64,000 nucleotides of DNA, from positions 1 to 64,000 of the forward strand of contig CAUDQR010000006.1 in NCBI GenBank assembly GCA_958451615.1, read 5' to 3'. Each line of letters opens with the position of its first letter. Position 1 is the first letter of the stretch. Shown in pieces: positions 16,895-24,393 of this stretch. A model generated the notes under the pieces. It saw only the letters and a list, made by a program, of their open reading frames with translations. It made no database searches and had not been told where the DNA came from. A program made the position numbers and the translations under genes. The stretch is from an uncultured Collinsella sp. (GTDB lineage: Bacteria; Actinomycetota; Coriobacteriia; Coriobacteriales; Coriobacteriaceae).

Positions 16895-17902
16895 TTACTT
16901 GCCGTCGTCCTGCTGCAGACTGTCCTGCTCGCTGAGGCGCGCCTGCCTGCTGGCCATGCGCGCGGGCTTGTCGGGATCGGGTACGGCCGTGGGCATGGGC
17001 TCGTCGACATGACCGCCCCACCAGCCGCCCACGAAGTTGAGCGTGTGGAACACATTGATCACGGCGCCGGGATCAATATCGCACACCAGCTTGATAATGT
17101 CCTGGCTCTCGTAGGTCGAGACAACGGCGTGCAGCAGATACATCTTTTCGCGGCTGTATCCGCCAATGACCTCGGCGCAGCTAATGCCATGCTGAAAATG
17201 GTCAACATAGGCTGTCATGACCTCGTCTGCCTTGCGTGTCGTGATCTGCAGCGTCACACGGTCGTAGCGTCGGTAGAAACTGTCGATGGTCTTGGTCGAA
17301 ATAAACTGGAACACGATGGAATACGCCGCATTGTCCCAGCCAAACATAAAGCCAAAGATCGCCAGGATAGCGCAGTTAAAGCCAAAGATGACGCCCCAGA
17401 TGGTCTTGCCTGTATGGTTGGAAACCCACAGCGCGATAAAGTCGGTGCCGCCGGTGGATGCGCCGGACTTAAGCGCGATGGCGGCGCCCAGGCCCGAGAC
17501 CACGCCGCCAAAGATGATGAGCATGATCTTGTCGCCCAAAAACGGGGCGAAGTGAAAGATGTTGAGGAACAGCGACGAGAGCATGACCTGCATCATCGAG
17601 AAGATGACGAAGCGCTTGCTGATGCCGCTCCAGCAAAGGAGCGCCACGGGGATGTTGAGCGCGAGCATGCCGAGCGAGATGTCGATATGAACGCCGCCGA
17701 GCGAGGTGACGCGATCGAGCAGGACCGCGACGCCGGTGAGGCCGCTCGGAAGCAGATCGGCGGGGCGAATGAACGCCTGAATCAGAAATGTCTGGAGAAC
17801 GGCGGAGATGGTGACCGCCACGGCAGTAATGGCGCGGCGGACGATGGTGAGACGGCCGAGCACGAGCACGCGGTCCGTGAGCTGATCGATGGCGTTCGCC
17901 AC
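16895..17902 (-). CDS. YitT family membrane protein (DUF161 with C-terminal DUF2179)
   Basis: 335-residue inner-membrane protein of unknown function. Residues about 20-210 contain five or six hydrophobic spans of the YitT type, and the C-terminal cytoplasmic part (TRKADEVMTAYVDHFQHGIS to YESQDIIKLVCDIDP) matches the DUF2179 domain, thought to be a small ligand-binding fold. An extra hydrophilic tail of about 45 residues follows. The start is GTG 17902 with AAAGGAG 5-6 nt upstream. It is a single-gene unit between the third GntR gene and a repeat-rich gap. Confidence 0.85.
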   Translation of the reverse strand: MANAIDQLTDRVLVLGRLTIVRRAITAVAVTISAVLQTFLIQAFIRPADLLPSGLTGVAVLLDRVTSLGGVHIDISLGMLALNIPVALLCWSGISKRFVIFSMMQVMLSSLFLNIFHFAPFLGDKIMLIIFGGVVSGLGAAIALKSGASTGGTDFIALWVSNHTGKTIWGVIFGFNCAILAIFGFMFGWDNAAYSIVFQFISTKTIDSFYRRYDRVTLQITTRKADEVMTAYVDHFQHGISCAEVIGGYSREKMYLLHAVVSTYESQDIIKLVCDIDPGAVINVFHTLNFVGGWWGGHVDEPMPTAVPDPDKPARMASRQARLSEQDSLQQDDGK

Positions 17903-18255
17903 GTAGGCTCCTTTCGAAGGCAGATGTAATTGTGGGGCATGCCGGCGATTGTAGCATGGAGCGCGAGAGGGCGCTTCAATTCACCCTCTCTCGACAACCA
18001 AAACGAGCCAGCAGCTCCCCAACCAAAGAGCCAAATTCTAAGTGAGTAGACTTTTCGCGATCTACCAAGCGCACTCAAAACAGCCACCTCTCCGACCTGC
18101 GGTTTTACTAAGGCAGATACGCTTTGTGCTCGGCATGTGCCAAAAAGTCTACTCACTTAGTCCGAGTCGAAGCCAAACGGATCTAAATCGAAGCCAAAAT
18201 GAGCCAATCCACCGCAAGAGACGTGTGAATCCGCACTTCTTGCGGCGAATTGACG
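17903..18255. other. Intergenic region with an 18-bp perfect inverted repeat
   Basis: No gene is seen in about 350 bp. Arms CTAAGTGAGTAGACTTTT (18038-18055) and its exact complement (18143-18160) flank 87 bp. The right arm is preceded by GCATGTGCCAAAAAG, related to the ACATGC/GTAGATTTTTGG elements at 8394 and 10402. A short direct repeat TCGAAGCCAAA follows at about 18167 and 18190. Confidence 0.6.
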
Positions 18256-18885
18256 CTACAAAGCGGTCAGAATGTCGGCGAGGTTGTCGATGACGGCGTC
18301 GGCTCCCGTTTGGTCCAGGTTAACGCCCTCGTGCGGACGCAGTGCCAGGACGCGCGCGCCGGAGCGCTTGCCGGCCTCGATGCCCAAAGGCGAGTCCTCG
18401 ATAACCAGGCACTCGGTAGGCTCCACACCCAGCGCCTCCATGGCACGCAGGTAGATCTCGGGGTCGGGCTTAAATGCACTGCACTCGTGACCGCTGATGG
18501 TGTAGTCCAGCACGTCGGTGATACCGGCAATCTCCACCAGCTCGTCAATGAGCTCGCGATAGGACGAGCTCGCGATGGCACACTTGACGCCGCGCTCGTG
18601 CAGCTCGCGCATCACCGGCTCCGTCTGCTCGTTGAGCAGCTCGGCATACGGAACAGGGTGAACCGGGCTGTAGACCTGCTTGTACTCAACGCGCAAGCGC
18701 TCGCGCAGCTCAACATCGTCGGGCACCAGCGACTTCCAGATGGCAGGCTCGTTAGACCCCGAAAGATCGGGGATCTCGTCAAAGTGGAACCCCTTTTCCT
18801 CCATAAACGCCACGCGGCGACGGTTGTAGAACCACTCGGTATCGACCAGCACGCCGTCCATATCAAACAGCACTGCCTTGATCAT
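18256..18885 (-). CDS. HAD superfamily phosphatase (beta-phosphoglucomutase-like, subfamily IA)
   Basis: 209-residue hydrolase with nucleophile motif FDMDGVLVDTE (Asp8, Asp10), a helical cap, ASSS as motif II, and motifs III/IV KPDPEIY and IEDSPLGIEAG. It probably dephosphorylates a small sugar phosphate or acts as a phosphomutase; specificity is unclear. ATG 18885 has GGAGG 8 nt upstream, while the more upstream ATG at 18891 directly abuts that site. It lies downstream of SIS copy 3 but a terminator separates them, so co-transcription is not obvious. Confidence 0.85.
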   Translation of the reverse strand: MIKAVLFDMDGVLVDTEWFYNRRRVAFMEEKGFHFDEIPDLSGSNEPAIWKSLVPDDVELRERLRVEYKQVYSPVHPVPYAELLNEQTEPVMRELHERGVKCAIASSSYRELIDELVEIAGITDVLDYTISGHECSAFKPDPEIYLRAMEALGVEPTECLVIEDSPLGIEAGKRSGARVLALRPHEGVNLDQTGADAVIDNLADILTAL

Positions 18886-18904
18886 ACGCATCTCCTCCCA
18901 CCTG

Positions 18905-18943
18905 CCAAAAAGGGACAGGTTTATTTTGGTAGGTTTTATCTGG
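18905..18943 (-). repeat. Four-copy intergenic element, copy 2 (inverted)
   Basis: Minus-strand reading gives CCAGATAAAACCTACC followed by AAAATAAACCTGTCCC and TTTTTGG. It sits just upstream of the HAD gene start, in that gene's leader, the same relative position as copy 1 before the cyclo-ligase gene. Confidence 0.85.
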
Positions 18944-18975
18944 TGTTTTGCGACGCGACAGACACGCCCCCAAAG

Positions 18976-19007
18976 CAAAAAGGGGACGGGGCGCAAACCC
19001 CATCCCC
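18976..19007 (-). terminator. Terminator of the IIAB-IIC-IID-SIS3 operon
   Basis: GGGGATGGGG/CCCCGTCCCC hairpin (18982-18991 with 18998-19007, read on the minus strand) followed by TTTTTGC, about 35 bp after the SIS3 stop. Confidence 0.85.
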
Positions 19008-19041
19008 TCTCAATCAACCCGTAAGGTCTACTTACTTGTGA

Positions 19042-20025
19042 TTAGTAGGAAAGCTTCCACATGTAGCGACGCATGGTCAGCGGGTGCTGACGGGCCTCGG
19101 CGATCTGGTTGCCGTACTCGCGCATAACGGCGAGGTGCAGCAGCGGGTTGAAGTAGGTGACGACGCTCGCGGGCACGGCGTCAGCCAGGCCGTAGTCCTT
19201 GGAGTCGATCAGAGCGACCTTGGCGCCCATGCGCTCAAGGAAGGTGAGGGCGCGAGCGTCCATCGGACGGGTAGCACCATCGGACATGAAGAAGACGTAG
19301 GGCTTACCCTCGGTGGAAACCTCGAACGGGCCGTGGAAGTACTCGCCGGTGTTGTAGGCGGCGGCGTCGATCCACTGCATCTCGGTGAACAGGAAGGCGG
19401 CGTGAGAATAAGCCATCTTCTCGGAGGCACCGGAAGCCATGAAGTAGATCATCTTGTCGTCCTTGAAGTCCTCGGCGAACTTCTTGGCGAGCTTCTTGCA
19501 GTGCTGAGCGGCGTTCTCGCAGAGATCGAAAACGTTGGTGAGGCCGGTGATCATGTCCTCGTAGTGGTCATAGCCCTCGGTCTGCTGAAGGATCTCGACA
19601 GCAAGAGCGATGGCGTAGCCGGGCTTCTCGCACTTGGCAGCGTAGTTGGCGTGGAAGCCGTGAACGATGACGTGGTCGGCGTCGACGGTCAGAGCGGAGC
19701 CAGCCTTGTTGGTGAGGGAGACGACCGGGCAGTTGTGCTTCTTGGCGGTCTTGTTGGCCTCGACGGTCTCGGGCGTGGAGCCACCCAGGGAGCAGGTGAT
19801 CACGAAGGTGTGCTCGTTGACCCAGGAAGGCGTGTCGTAGTTGAACTCGTTAGCGGTGAAGATCTGAACGTTCAGCTTGTCCGTGTTGTTGGCCAGGAAG
19901 TACTTGGCGGGGTAAAGATCGGACATGGAAGCACCGCAGCCGACGAAGGCGACGCTGTGGATCTCGTGGTTGGACAGGACGTCAGCGACGATCTGCTTAG
20001 GGAGGTTAAGGTCGATCTCGTACAT
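19042..20025 (-). CDS. SIS-domain sugar-phosphate deglycase, FrlB/FraB family (copy 3)
   Basis: 327-residue double-SIS protein at the end of the second mannose-family PTS operon, so its substrate is probably the phosphorylated product of that PTS. Motifs: VGCGASM and SLGGST phosphate loops, then Glu215 in FTEMQW and His231 in TGEYFHGPFE, the Glu-x15-His pair of FraB. The C-terminus is RRYMWKLSY, nearly the same as in copy 4 (RRYMWKLDY). ATG 20025 was chosen because AAAGGA lies 9 nt upstream; the ATG at 20034 directly abuts it. Two hairpins (20117-20191) separate it from IID. Confidence 0.87.
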   Translation of the reverse strand: MYEIDLNLPKQIVADVLSNHEIHSVAFVGCGASMSDLYPAKYFLANNTDKLNVQIFTANEFNYDTPSWVNEHTFVITCSLGGSTPETVEANKTAKKHNCPVVSLTNKAGSALTVDADHVIVHGFHANYAAKCEKPGYAIALAVEILQQTEGYDHYEDMITGLTNVFDLCENAAQHCKKLAKKFAEDFKDDKMIYFMASGASEKMAYSHAAFLFTEMQWIDAAAYNTGEYFHGPFEVSTEGKPYVFFMSDGATRPMDARALTFLERMGAKVALIDSKDYGLADAVPASVVTYFNPLLHLAVMREYGNQIAEARQHPLTMRRYMWKLSY

Positions 20026-20116
20026 CTGACACATTCCTTTCGATTTTTTGCGGCGTCACATTGCCGGACGCTCGCAGGGTTACCGTGGTTAGGACCGAGT
20101 AGCCGGCCCGTTGAGG

Positions 20117-20191
20117 ATGTGACAAAGGGGCTGTCCCTTTGTCACATGTTAGGGATGGGAGCCTGCCTGGGGTATGGGATGCCAGGCAGGC
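20117..20191. repeat. Two strong hairpins between PTS IID and SIS copy 3
   Basis: Hairpin A has perfect 13-bp arms ATGTGACAAAGGG/CCCTTTGTCACAT (20117-20129, 20135-20147) with a 5-nt loop. Hairpin B has 10-bp arms GCCTGCCTGG/CCAGGCAGGC (20161-20170, 20182-20191). Neither has a clear T-run. They are positioned to attenuate, process or stabilise mRNA between permease and deglycase. Confidence 0.75.
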
Positions 20192-20217
20192 CCCCGGGGG
20201 AAAGCACTGGGTCGCGA

Positions 20218-21051
20218 CTAGGCCAGGATGCCGGCCGCGGAGAGGGCGATGCCGCCCACGATGGCGATCACGAGAAGCCAACCGGTGTTGACGTTCTTCT
20301 TGATGAGCCAGTACATAAGGCCGGTGAGGCCAAGGGAGATCATCTGGGGCATCATGCCGTCCAGGATGTCCTGGATAACGACGGTACCCTCAGCGAACTG
20401 CAGCGGGGTGGTGGCACCGATCAGCGTAGCGATCATGCCGCCCACGGACATAAGACCCACGATGCCGCAGACATACATGAGCTTCTCCATGAGGTCGCCG
20501 CCCTGGAGCTTGCTCAGGTACTCATGGCCACCCTGGTAGCCAATCTTGGCGGCGAACCACGTGATCAGCACGGAGGGCACGATGGAGATGAGCATGGCCA
20601 GGATCGGACCCATGATGGAGCCCTGCTGAGCCAGCTGAACGCCCAGGCCAAAGGCGATAACGCGGATGGTGCCCTGGAAGAAAGAGTCACCGATGCCGGA
20701 AAGCGGGCCCATGAGGGAGGTCTTGACCGCGTTAATCGAATCGGGATCGAAGTTCTCGGGATCCTTGGCGTACTCCTCCTCCATGGAGGCGGCGAGGCCT
20801 AGGACAAAAGCGCTCGTCTGCGGGGTGCAGTTGTAGAACGCCATGTGACGGTGGTAAGCCTCTTTCTTAGCAGCGAGCTGCTTGGGGTCGGACTCGTCCG
20901 GATAGAGGCGATCGAGCGTGGGGACCATGCCGTAGAGGAAGCCCATGTTCATCTGACGCTCGTAGTTCCAAGAGGCCTGGATGGCCCAGGAGCGCCAGAA
21001 GAACTGGCTGACCTTCTTGTTCAGGGACACGTCCTTGATTGCGGTTGCCAT
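20218..21051 (-). CDS. PTS mannose/fructose/sorbose family IID component (second system)
   Basis: 277-residue membrane subunit with the family segment NAVKTSLMGPLSGIGDSF and C-terminal hydrophobic spans. ATG 21051 has AAGGAGG about 8 nt upstream; the frame is open further upstream but overlaps IIC. The IIC stop (21065) is 13 bp upstream, so the genes are co-transcribed. It resembles the IID at 137-985 in the same motifs but diverges elsewhere, implying two separate uptake systems. Confidence 0.94.
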   Translation of the reverse strand: MATAIKDVSLNKKVSQFFWRSWAIQASWNYERQMNMGFLYGMVPTLDRLYPDESDPKQLAAKKEAYHRHMAFYNCTPQTSAFVLGLAASMEEEYAKDPENFDPDSINAVKTSLMGPLSGIGDSFFQGTIRVIAFGLGVQLAQQGSIMGPILAMLISIVPSVLITWFAAKIGYQGGHEYLSKLQGGDLMEKLMYVCGIVGLMSVGGMIATLIGATTPLQFAEGTVVIQDILDGMMPQMISLGLTGLMYWLIKKNVNTGWLLVIAIVGGIALSAAGILA

Positions 21052-21064
21052 AGTGTGTTCCTCC

Positions 21065-21859
21065 TTAGTCTTCGTCGTCTTCGAGCGGATCGTAGTCGGA
21101 ATCGACACCGGCGGCTGCATGGGAACCGTTGAACTTGAAGCCCATGAAGACGACAGCCAGGCACACACCGATCAAAGCGACCGCGATGACGGACAGGTTG
21201 AGGTAAGCGGCGAGCAGGAAACCGATGAACAGGAACGGAGTCATACCCTTCTTGATCATCATGGTGAGCAGCAGGGCCAAGCCGTAGGCGGTCATGATCT
21301 TGGTCGAAACGTTAAGACCAGTGGACAGCCACTCGGGAACCATGTTGACGATGGCCTGAACCAGGTCGGTGCCAACAAAGACGGCGAGGAAGATCGGCAG
21401 GAAGTACATGACGGCGTACAGACCGGAGCCGGCGCAGATGTGCATGCGGTAGGCGGTCTTGAACTTTCCGTTATCGATCGCGCTATCTGCCACATGGGTG
21501 AGGGCGGCGATGATGGAACGGAACACGATGCCGAGGAGCTGACCCAGGACGGCGACCGGGATGGCGATCGTCATGGCGGTCTCGGCGGAAGCATCGGTCA
21601 GGCACGCAAAGGCAGCGGCCACGATGCCGCCCAGGACCATATCGGGCGGAACGGCGGCGCCGACCTGCACCAGGCCCATGGACACGAGCTCGACGGCGGC
21701 ACCGACGGCAAGGCCGGTGGGCACATCGCCCAGCAGCAGACCGACGAGCGTAGCGCCAACGAGAGGCTGCTCGAAGTTAAGACGACCGAGCAGGCGGGAG
21801 TCCCACATGCAGAACACGCCGACGAGGCCGACGAGCACCGCACTGATGAACGTATTCAT
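21065..21859 (-). CDS. PTS mannose/fructose/sorbose family IIC component (second system)
   Basis: 264-residue permease subunit with about seven hydrophobic spans and conserved VGLLLGDVPTGLAVGAA (about residues 39-55). It couples with IID to form the translocation path. ATG 21859 follows AAAGGAGAAGGGT. The C-terminal tail is acidic (YDPLEDDED). It lies 36 bp after the IIAB gene. Confidence 0.93.
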   Translation of the reverse strand: MNTFISAVLVGLVGVFCMWDSRLLGRLNFEQPLVGATLVGLLLGDVPTGLAVGAAVELVSMGLVQVGAAVPPDMVLGGIVAAAFACLTDASAETAMTIAIPVAVLGQLLGIVFRSIIAALTHVADSAIDNGKFKTAYRMHICAGSGLYAVMYFLPIFLAVFVGTDLVQAIVNMVPEWLSTGLNVSTKIMTAYGLALLLTMMIKKGMTPFLFIGFLLAAYLNLSVIAVALIGVCLAVVFMGFKFNGSHAAAGVDSDYDPLEDDED

Positions 21860-21895
21860 ACCCTTCTCCTTTCAGTCAGGCAAAAGCCTGGTTGA

Positions 21896-22819
21896 TTACA
21901 GCTTGGCGTCGATGTCGACGCTCTGATACGTAGGGGTCTGCTGGACGTAGAGCTTGATGCCCATGTCGAGCAGCTGGTTGACGTCGGCCTTCTGGGTGGC
22001 GTCGAGGAAGACGGAGCTGTCCTTGCCGCCGACCTGATCGGCACCGTCGTGGTTGGCGGTGGCGCCCAGGTTGATGGCGTCGAGCTTGTAGCCCTGGCAG
22101 AACTGCAGCATCTCGGCCGTGTTGCCAAAGACGAACATGACGCGCTCGCCGAGGGTGTTGAGCTTGTCCATCTTGGCGAGGGCACGCTCGACGGTGAAGA
22201 CGTTCAGGCGCACGCCCTGGGGCTTGGCCAGCTTAAGAGCGCCCTTCTTGATGTCATCGTTGGCGGCAGCGTTGTCGACGACGATGATGCGCTCGGCCTG
22301 AACCTTGGTGGTCCAGGTAAAGACGACCTGGCCGTGCAGCAGACGGTAGTCAAGACGTGCGAGGACGATCTTGGCGGGACCGGAGCTGTGACGGGACGCC
22401 TTGGCCTTCTTGGCGGGAGCCGCGGCGACCTCGACCGGTGCGTTGGGGTTGGTCAGACCGGTGCGGGCCTCGTTGATGAGGGCCGCGAGCTCGGTGCCCT
22501 TGACGGGGGCGGGGCTCATAGCAAGCGTGAGCGCCAGCGGGATGTTGAAACCGCTGACAACCGTGAACTTCGTGCCGTTCTTGGAAAGCTCGACCATGTT
22601 GTTGTTGACCGAGCTACCGAGCATATCGGTTAGCACATACACGGTGTCGTCCGCGTTGAACGTGGCGATCATAGCCTCAACCTTATTGGTGATGGGCTCC
22701 TTGTCGTCACGAGCAAGCGACACGACGTGGACGTTCGACACGTCGCCGAGAACCATCTCGAGCGTGTCTTTGGCGCCTGCGGCCAGGCCGCCATGAGATG
22801 CGAGAATGATCTGATTCAT
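21896..22819 (-). CDS. PTS mannose/fructose/sorbose family IIAB component (fused)
   Basis: Cytoplasmic phosphoryl-transfer protein of 307 residues. IIA spans about 1-125 with phospho-His9 in LASHGGLAAG and TDMLGSS. An Ala/Pro/Lys-rich linker covers about 126-148. IIB spans about 149-307 with phospho-His162 in RLDYRLLHGQV. It is the first gene of the IIAB-IIC-IID-SIS3 operon. ATG 22819 has AAGGAGGAGG upstream. The fusion contrasts with the separate IIA and IIB of the first system. Substrate is inferred to be a conjugate cleaved by SIS copy 3. Confidence 0.94.
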   Translation of the reverse strand: MNQIILASHGGLAAGAKDTLEMVLGDVSNVHVVSLARDDKEPITNKVEAMIATFNADDTVYVLTDMLGSSVNNNMVELSKNGTKFTVVSGFNIPLALTLAMSPAPVKGTELAALINEARTGLTNPNAPVEVAAAPAKKAKASRHSSGPAKIVLARLDYRLLHGQVVFTWTTKVQAERIIVVDNAAANDDIKKGALKLAKPQGVRLNVFTVERALAKMDKLNTLGERVMFVFGNTAEMLQFCQGYKLDAINLGATANHDGADQVGGKDSSVFLDATQKADVNQLLDMGIKLYVQQTPTYQSVDIDAKL

Positions 22820-22835
22820 CTTGCCTCCTCCTTTT

Positions 22836-22854
22836 CGTTATGGTCATTATAATG
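22836..22854. promoter_or_regulatory. Candidate operator in front of the IIAB operon
   Basis: CGTTATGGTCATTATAATG, lying 17-35 bp upstream of the IIAB start. It matches the site CGTTATAGTCGTTATATAC upstream of the EamA gene at 14 of 19 positions, in the same orientation relative to the gene. Both look like a 9-bp direct repeat. It overlaps a possible -10 (TATAAT on the minus strand). Confidence 0.45.
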
Positions 22855-23023
22855 TCTTATACGTTGCTTATATTGATAATTAGTATATAAACCGTTCGCG
22901 GGTGAAAAACGACCGTTGGCGGGTTTAACGCAATCGAAACGATGGTCTTGGGTAGGTCGGCGCTGGCTAGGCGCCGCCCGATCAAACGCCGGGCGCTACC
23001 TGCTCAAACACACCGCCAATCCC

Positions 23024-24106
23024 CTAACGCACGAAGTACCAGGGGCTTTCCTGCACGGTGGGCTCCAGCGCAATGCCCGTGCGCTCGCGGAAGAGATCCA
23101 TGTCCTGCGATTTCTCCGTCCACCACGCGTTGGGCTTAAAGGTCATGCTCTCAACGACATGGCCGACAAACACACTGTTGCGCAGCTTGGAAAAGTCGGT
23201 GTTCATAATCACGATGGACGCGAGCACCAAAACGATGCCCAGAACTTTGATCGCGCCGGCGGGTTCGGCGTAGACACCAATGCCCAGCAGTACGGTGACG
23301 ACTGTCTCGAATGACATTACGACGGGAACTTTCGACGTCTCGAGCCCCATGGACAGACCCTGCATATATAAGATGTAAGCCACGGCTGTGGGGATGAGTC
23401 CAAAGCCAAGGAACAGCAGCAGCAGCTGTGGCGACATTGCCGCGGCGACATCCGGCCACGGAGCCCCGATAGCTGCCATAACCGCACCGCCAAAAACAAA
23501 GCCCCAAAACGTGACAGCCAGCGGGTGGACCGTCTTGGTTGCTATCCGGCTAAACACCGCGAGCGACGCACCACAAAGGCCTGCAATCACGCCCGACGTG
23601 ACGCCCCAAACCGAAAAATGAAAACCGGAAAGGTCGCCATTGGTCACCGCAAGCACACAGCCAACGATGTTAAAGACAATGGCAACGAGCTTGTTGAGGG
23701 TCACGTCCTCGCGATAAAGGACGCGGCCGAGCGCGACGCCAAACACCGGCGACGTGTAGAGCAGCACCGATGCCGTGGACATGCCCACCTCGCGCATGCA
23801 CTCGTAATAGCAGGTGTTGGCGGCAGCCAAACCGACGATACCGACAAGCGCGCAGGAAACAAGCTCTTTAGGGCTTGCCTTGAACAGGGTCAGCGGACCC
23901 TGAACCACGGTAGACCCCTCACCCGGACGGCAGCCCATAAACATCAGGACCGGCGCCAAGATAAGCGCTCCGACCAACAAGCGAAAGGCAGCCATGCTCT
24001 GGGACGAAACGCCCATGGCCGAGATGCCGTTTACAAAGATTCCGATGCTGCCCCACATAAGCGCGGCGATCAGCACCAGCACATAGCCCAGATTGCTCCT
24101 CTTCAA
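23024..24106 (-). CDS. EamA (DMT superfamily) transporter
   Basis: 360-residue protein with two EamA repeats, about ten hydrophobic spans in all, as in metabolite and amino-acid exporters of the DMT superfamily. A hydrophilic C-terminal extension of about 50 residues follows the last span (from KLRNSVFV to ESPWYFVR), which is unusual. I chose TTG 24106 because GAGGAGG sits 5 nt upstream of it; the ATG at 24142 has no ribosome site. It lies between the second PTS operon and SIS copy 4 and shares a candidate operator with that operon. It might export the amine released by deglycation, but that is inference. Confidence 0.85.
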   Translation of the reverse strand: MKRSNLGYVLVLIAALMWGSIGIFVNGISAMGVSSQSMAAFRLLVGALILAPVLMFMGCRPGEGSTVVQGPLTLFKASPKELVSCALVGIVGLAAANTCYYECMREVGMSTASVLLYTSPVFGVALGRVLYREDVTLNKLVAIVFNIVGCVLAVTNGDLSGFHFSVWGVTSGVIAGLCGASLAVFSRIATKTVHPLAVTFWGFVFGGAVMAAIGAPWPDVAAAMSPQLLLLFLGFGLIPTAVAYILYMQGLSMGLETSKVPVVMSFETVVTVLLGIGVYAEPAGAIKVLGIVLVLASIVIMNTDFSKLRNSVFVGHVVESMTFKPNAWWTEKSQDMDLFRERTGIALEPTVQESPWYFVR

Positions 24107-24146
24107 CGCAGCCTCCTCAGTATTATTTCCAATATGTTTCATGTTA

Positions 24147-24165
24147 CGTTATAGTCGTTATATAC
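24147..24165. promoter_or_regulatory. Candidate operator upstream of the EamA gene
   Basis: CGTTATAGTCGTTATATAC, a 9-bp direct repeat of CGTTATA, 41-59 bp upstream of the TTG start. The second half, CGTTATATAC, is also present upstream of GntR copy 3. A possible -10 (TATAAC) on the minus strand overlaps it. Confidence 0.45.
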
Positions 24166-24208
24166 ATTTTTCAAGGCACAAATCGGCGAACGGGAAATCT
24201 CTCGACAC

Positions 24209-24284
24209 AAGGAGTGTCCCCAACTGCCGGCACAAAAGGAACATCCCTAACTGCCGGCAGAAAGGGAACGTCCCCAAGTGCCGC
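24209..24284. repeat. Tandem repeat with CTGCCGGCA core, about 26-bp period
   Basis: Three degenerate units of the pattern AAGGAACGTCCCCAACTGCCGGCA. The last unit (GAACGTCCCCAAGTGCCG) recurs at about 54901-54919, where it again follows CTGCCGGCAG. Intergenic, with no coding potential. Confidence 0.65.
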
Positions 24285-24290
24285 TCTAGC

Positions 24291-24357
24291 AGTTGCGGTG
24301 AAATAGTTCTCAAACAGAGGCTTCACACTCCCAAACAGGAACTATTCCACCGCAACT
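24291..24357. repeat. 19-bp inverted repeat downstream of SIS copy 4
   Basis: Arms AGTTGCGGTGAAATAGTTC (24291-24309) and its complement with one mismatch (24339-24357) enclose 29 bp. It lies 36 bp past the SIS4 stop codon. No T-run follows on the minus strand, so it is a repeat element or mRNA 3' structure more than a classical terminator. Confidence 0.7.
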
Positions 24358-24393
24358 CATGAGGGGTATTGGGCTGTTAGGCCGCTCTATCCC

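Noticed and set aside
24107..24142. ATG at 24142 as the start of the EamA gene
   Set aside because: There is no ribosome site before it, whereas GAGGAGG lies 5 nt before TTG 24106 and the extra residues are hydrophilic and look non-conserved.
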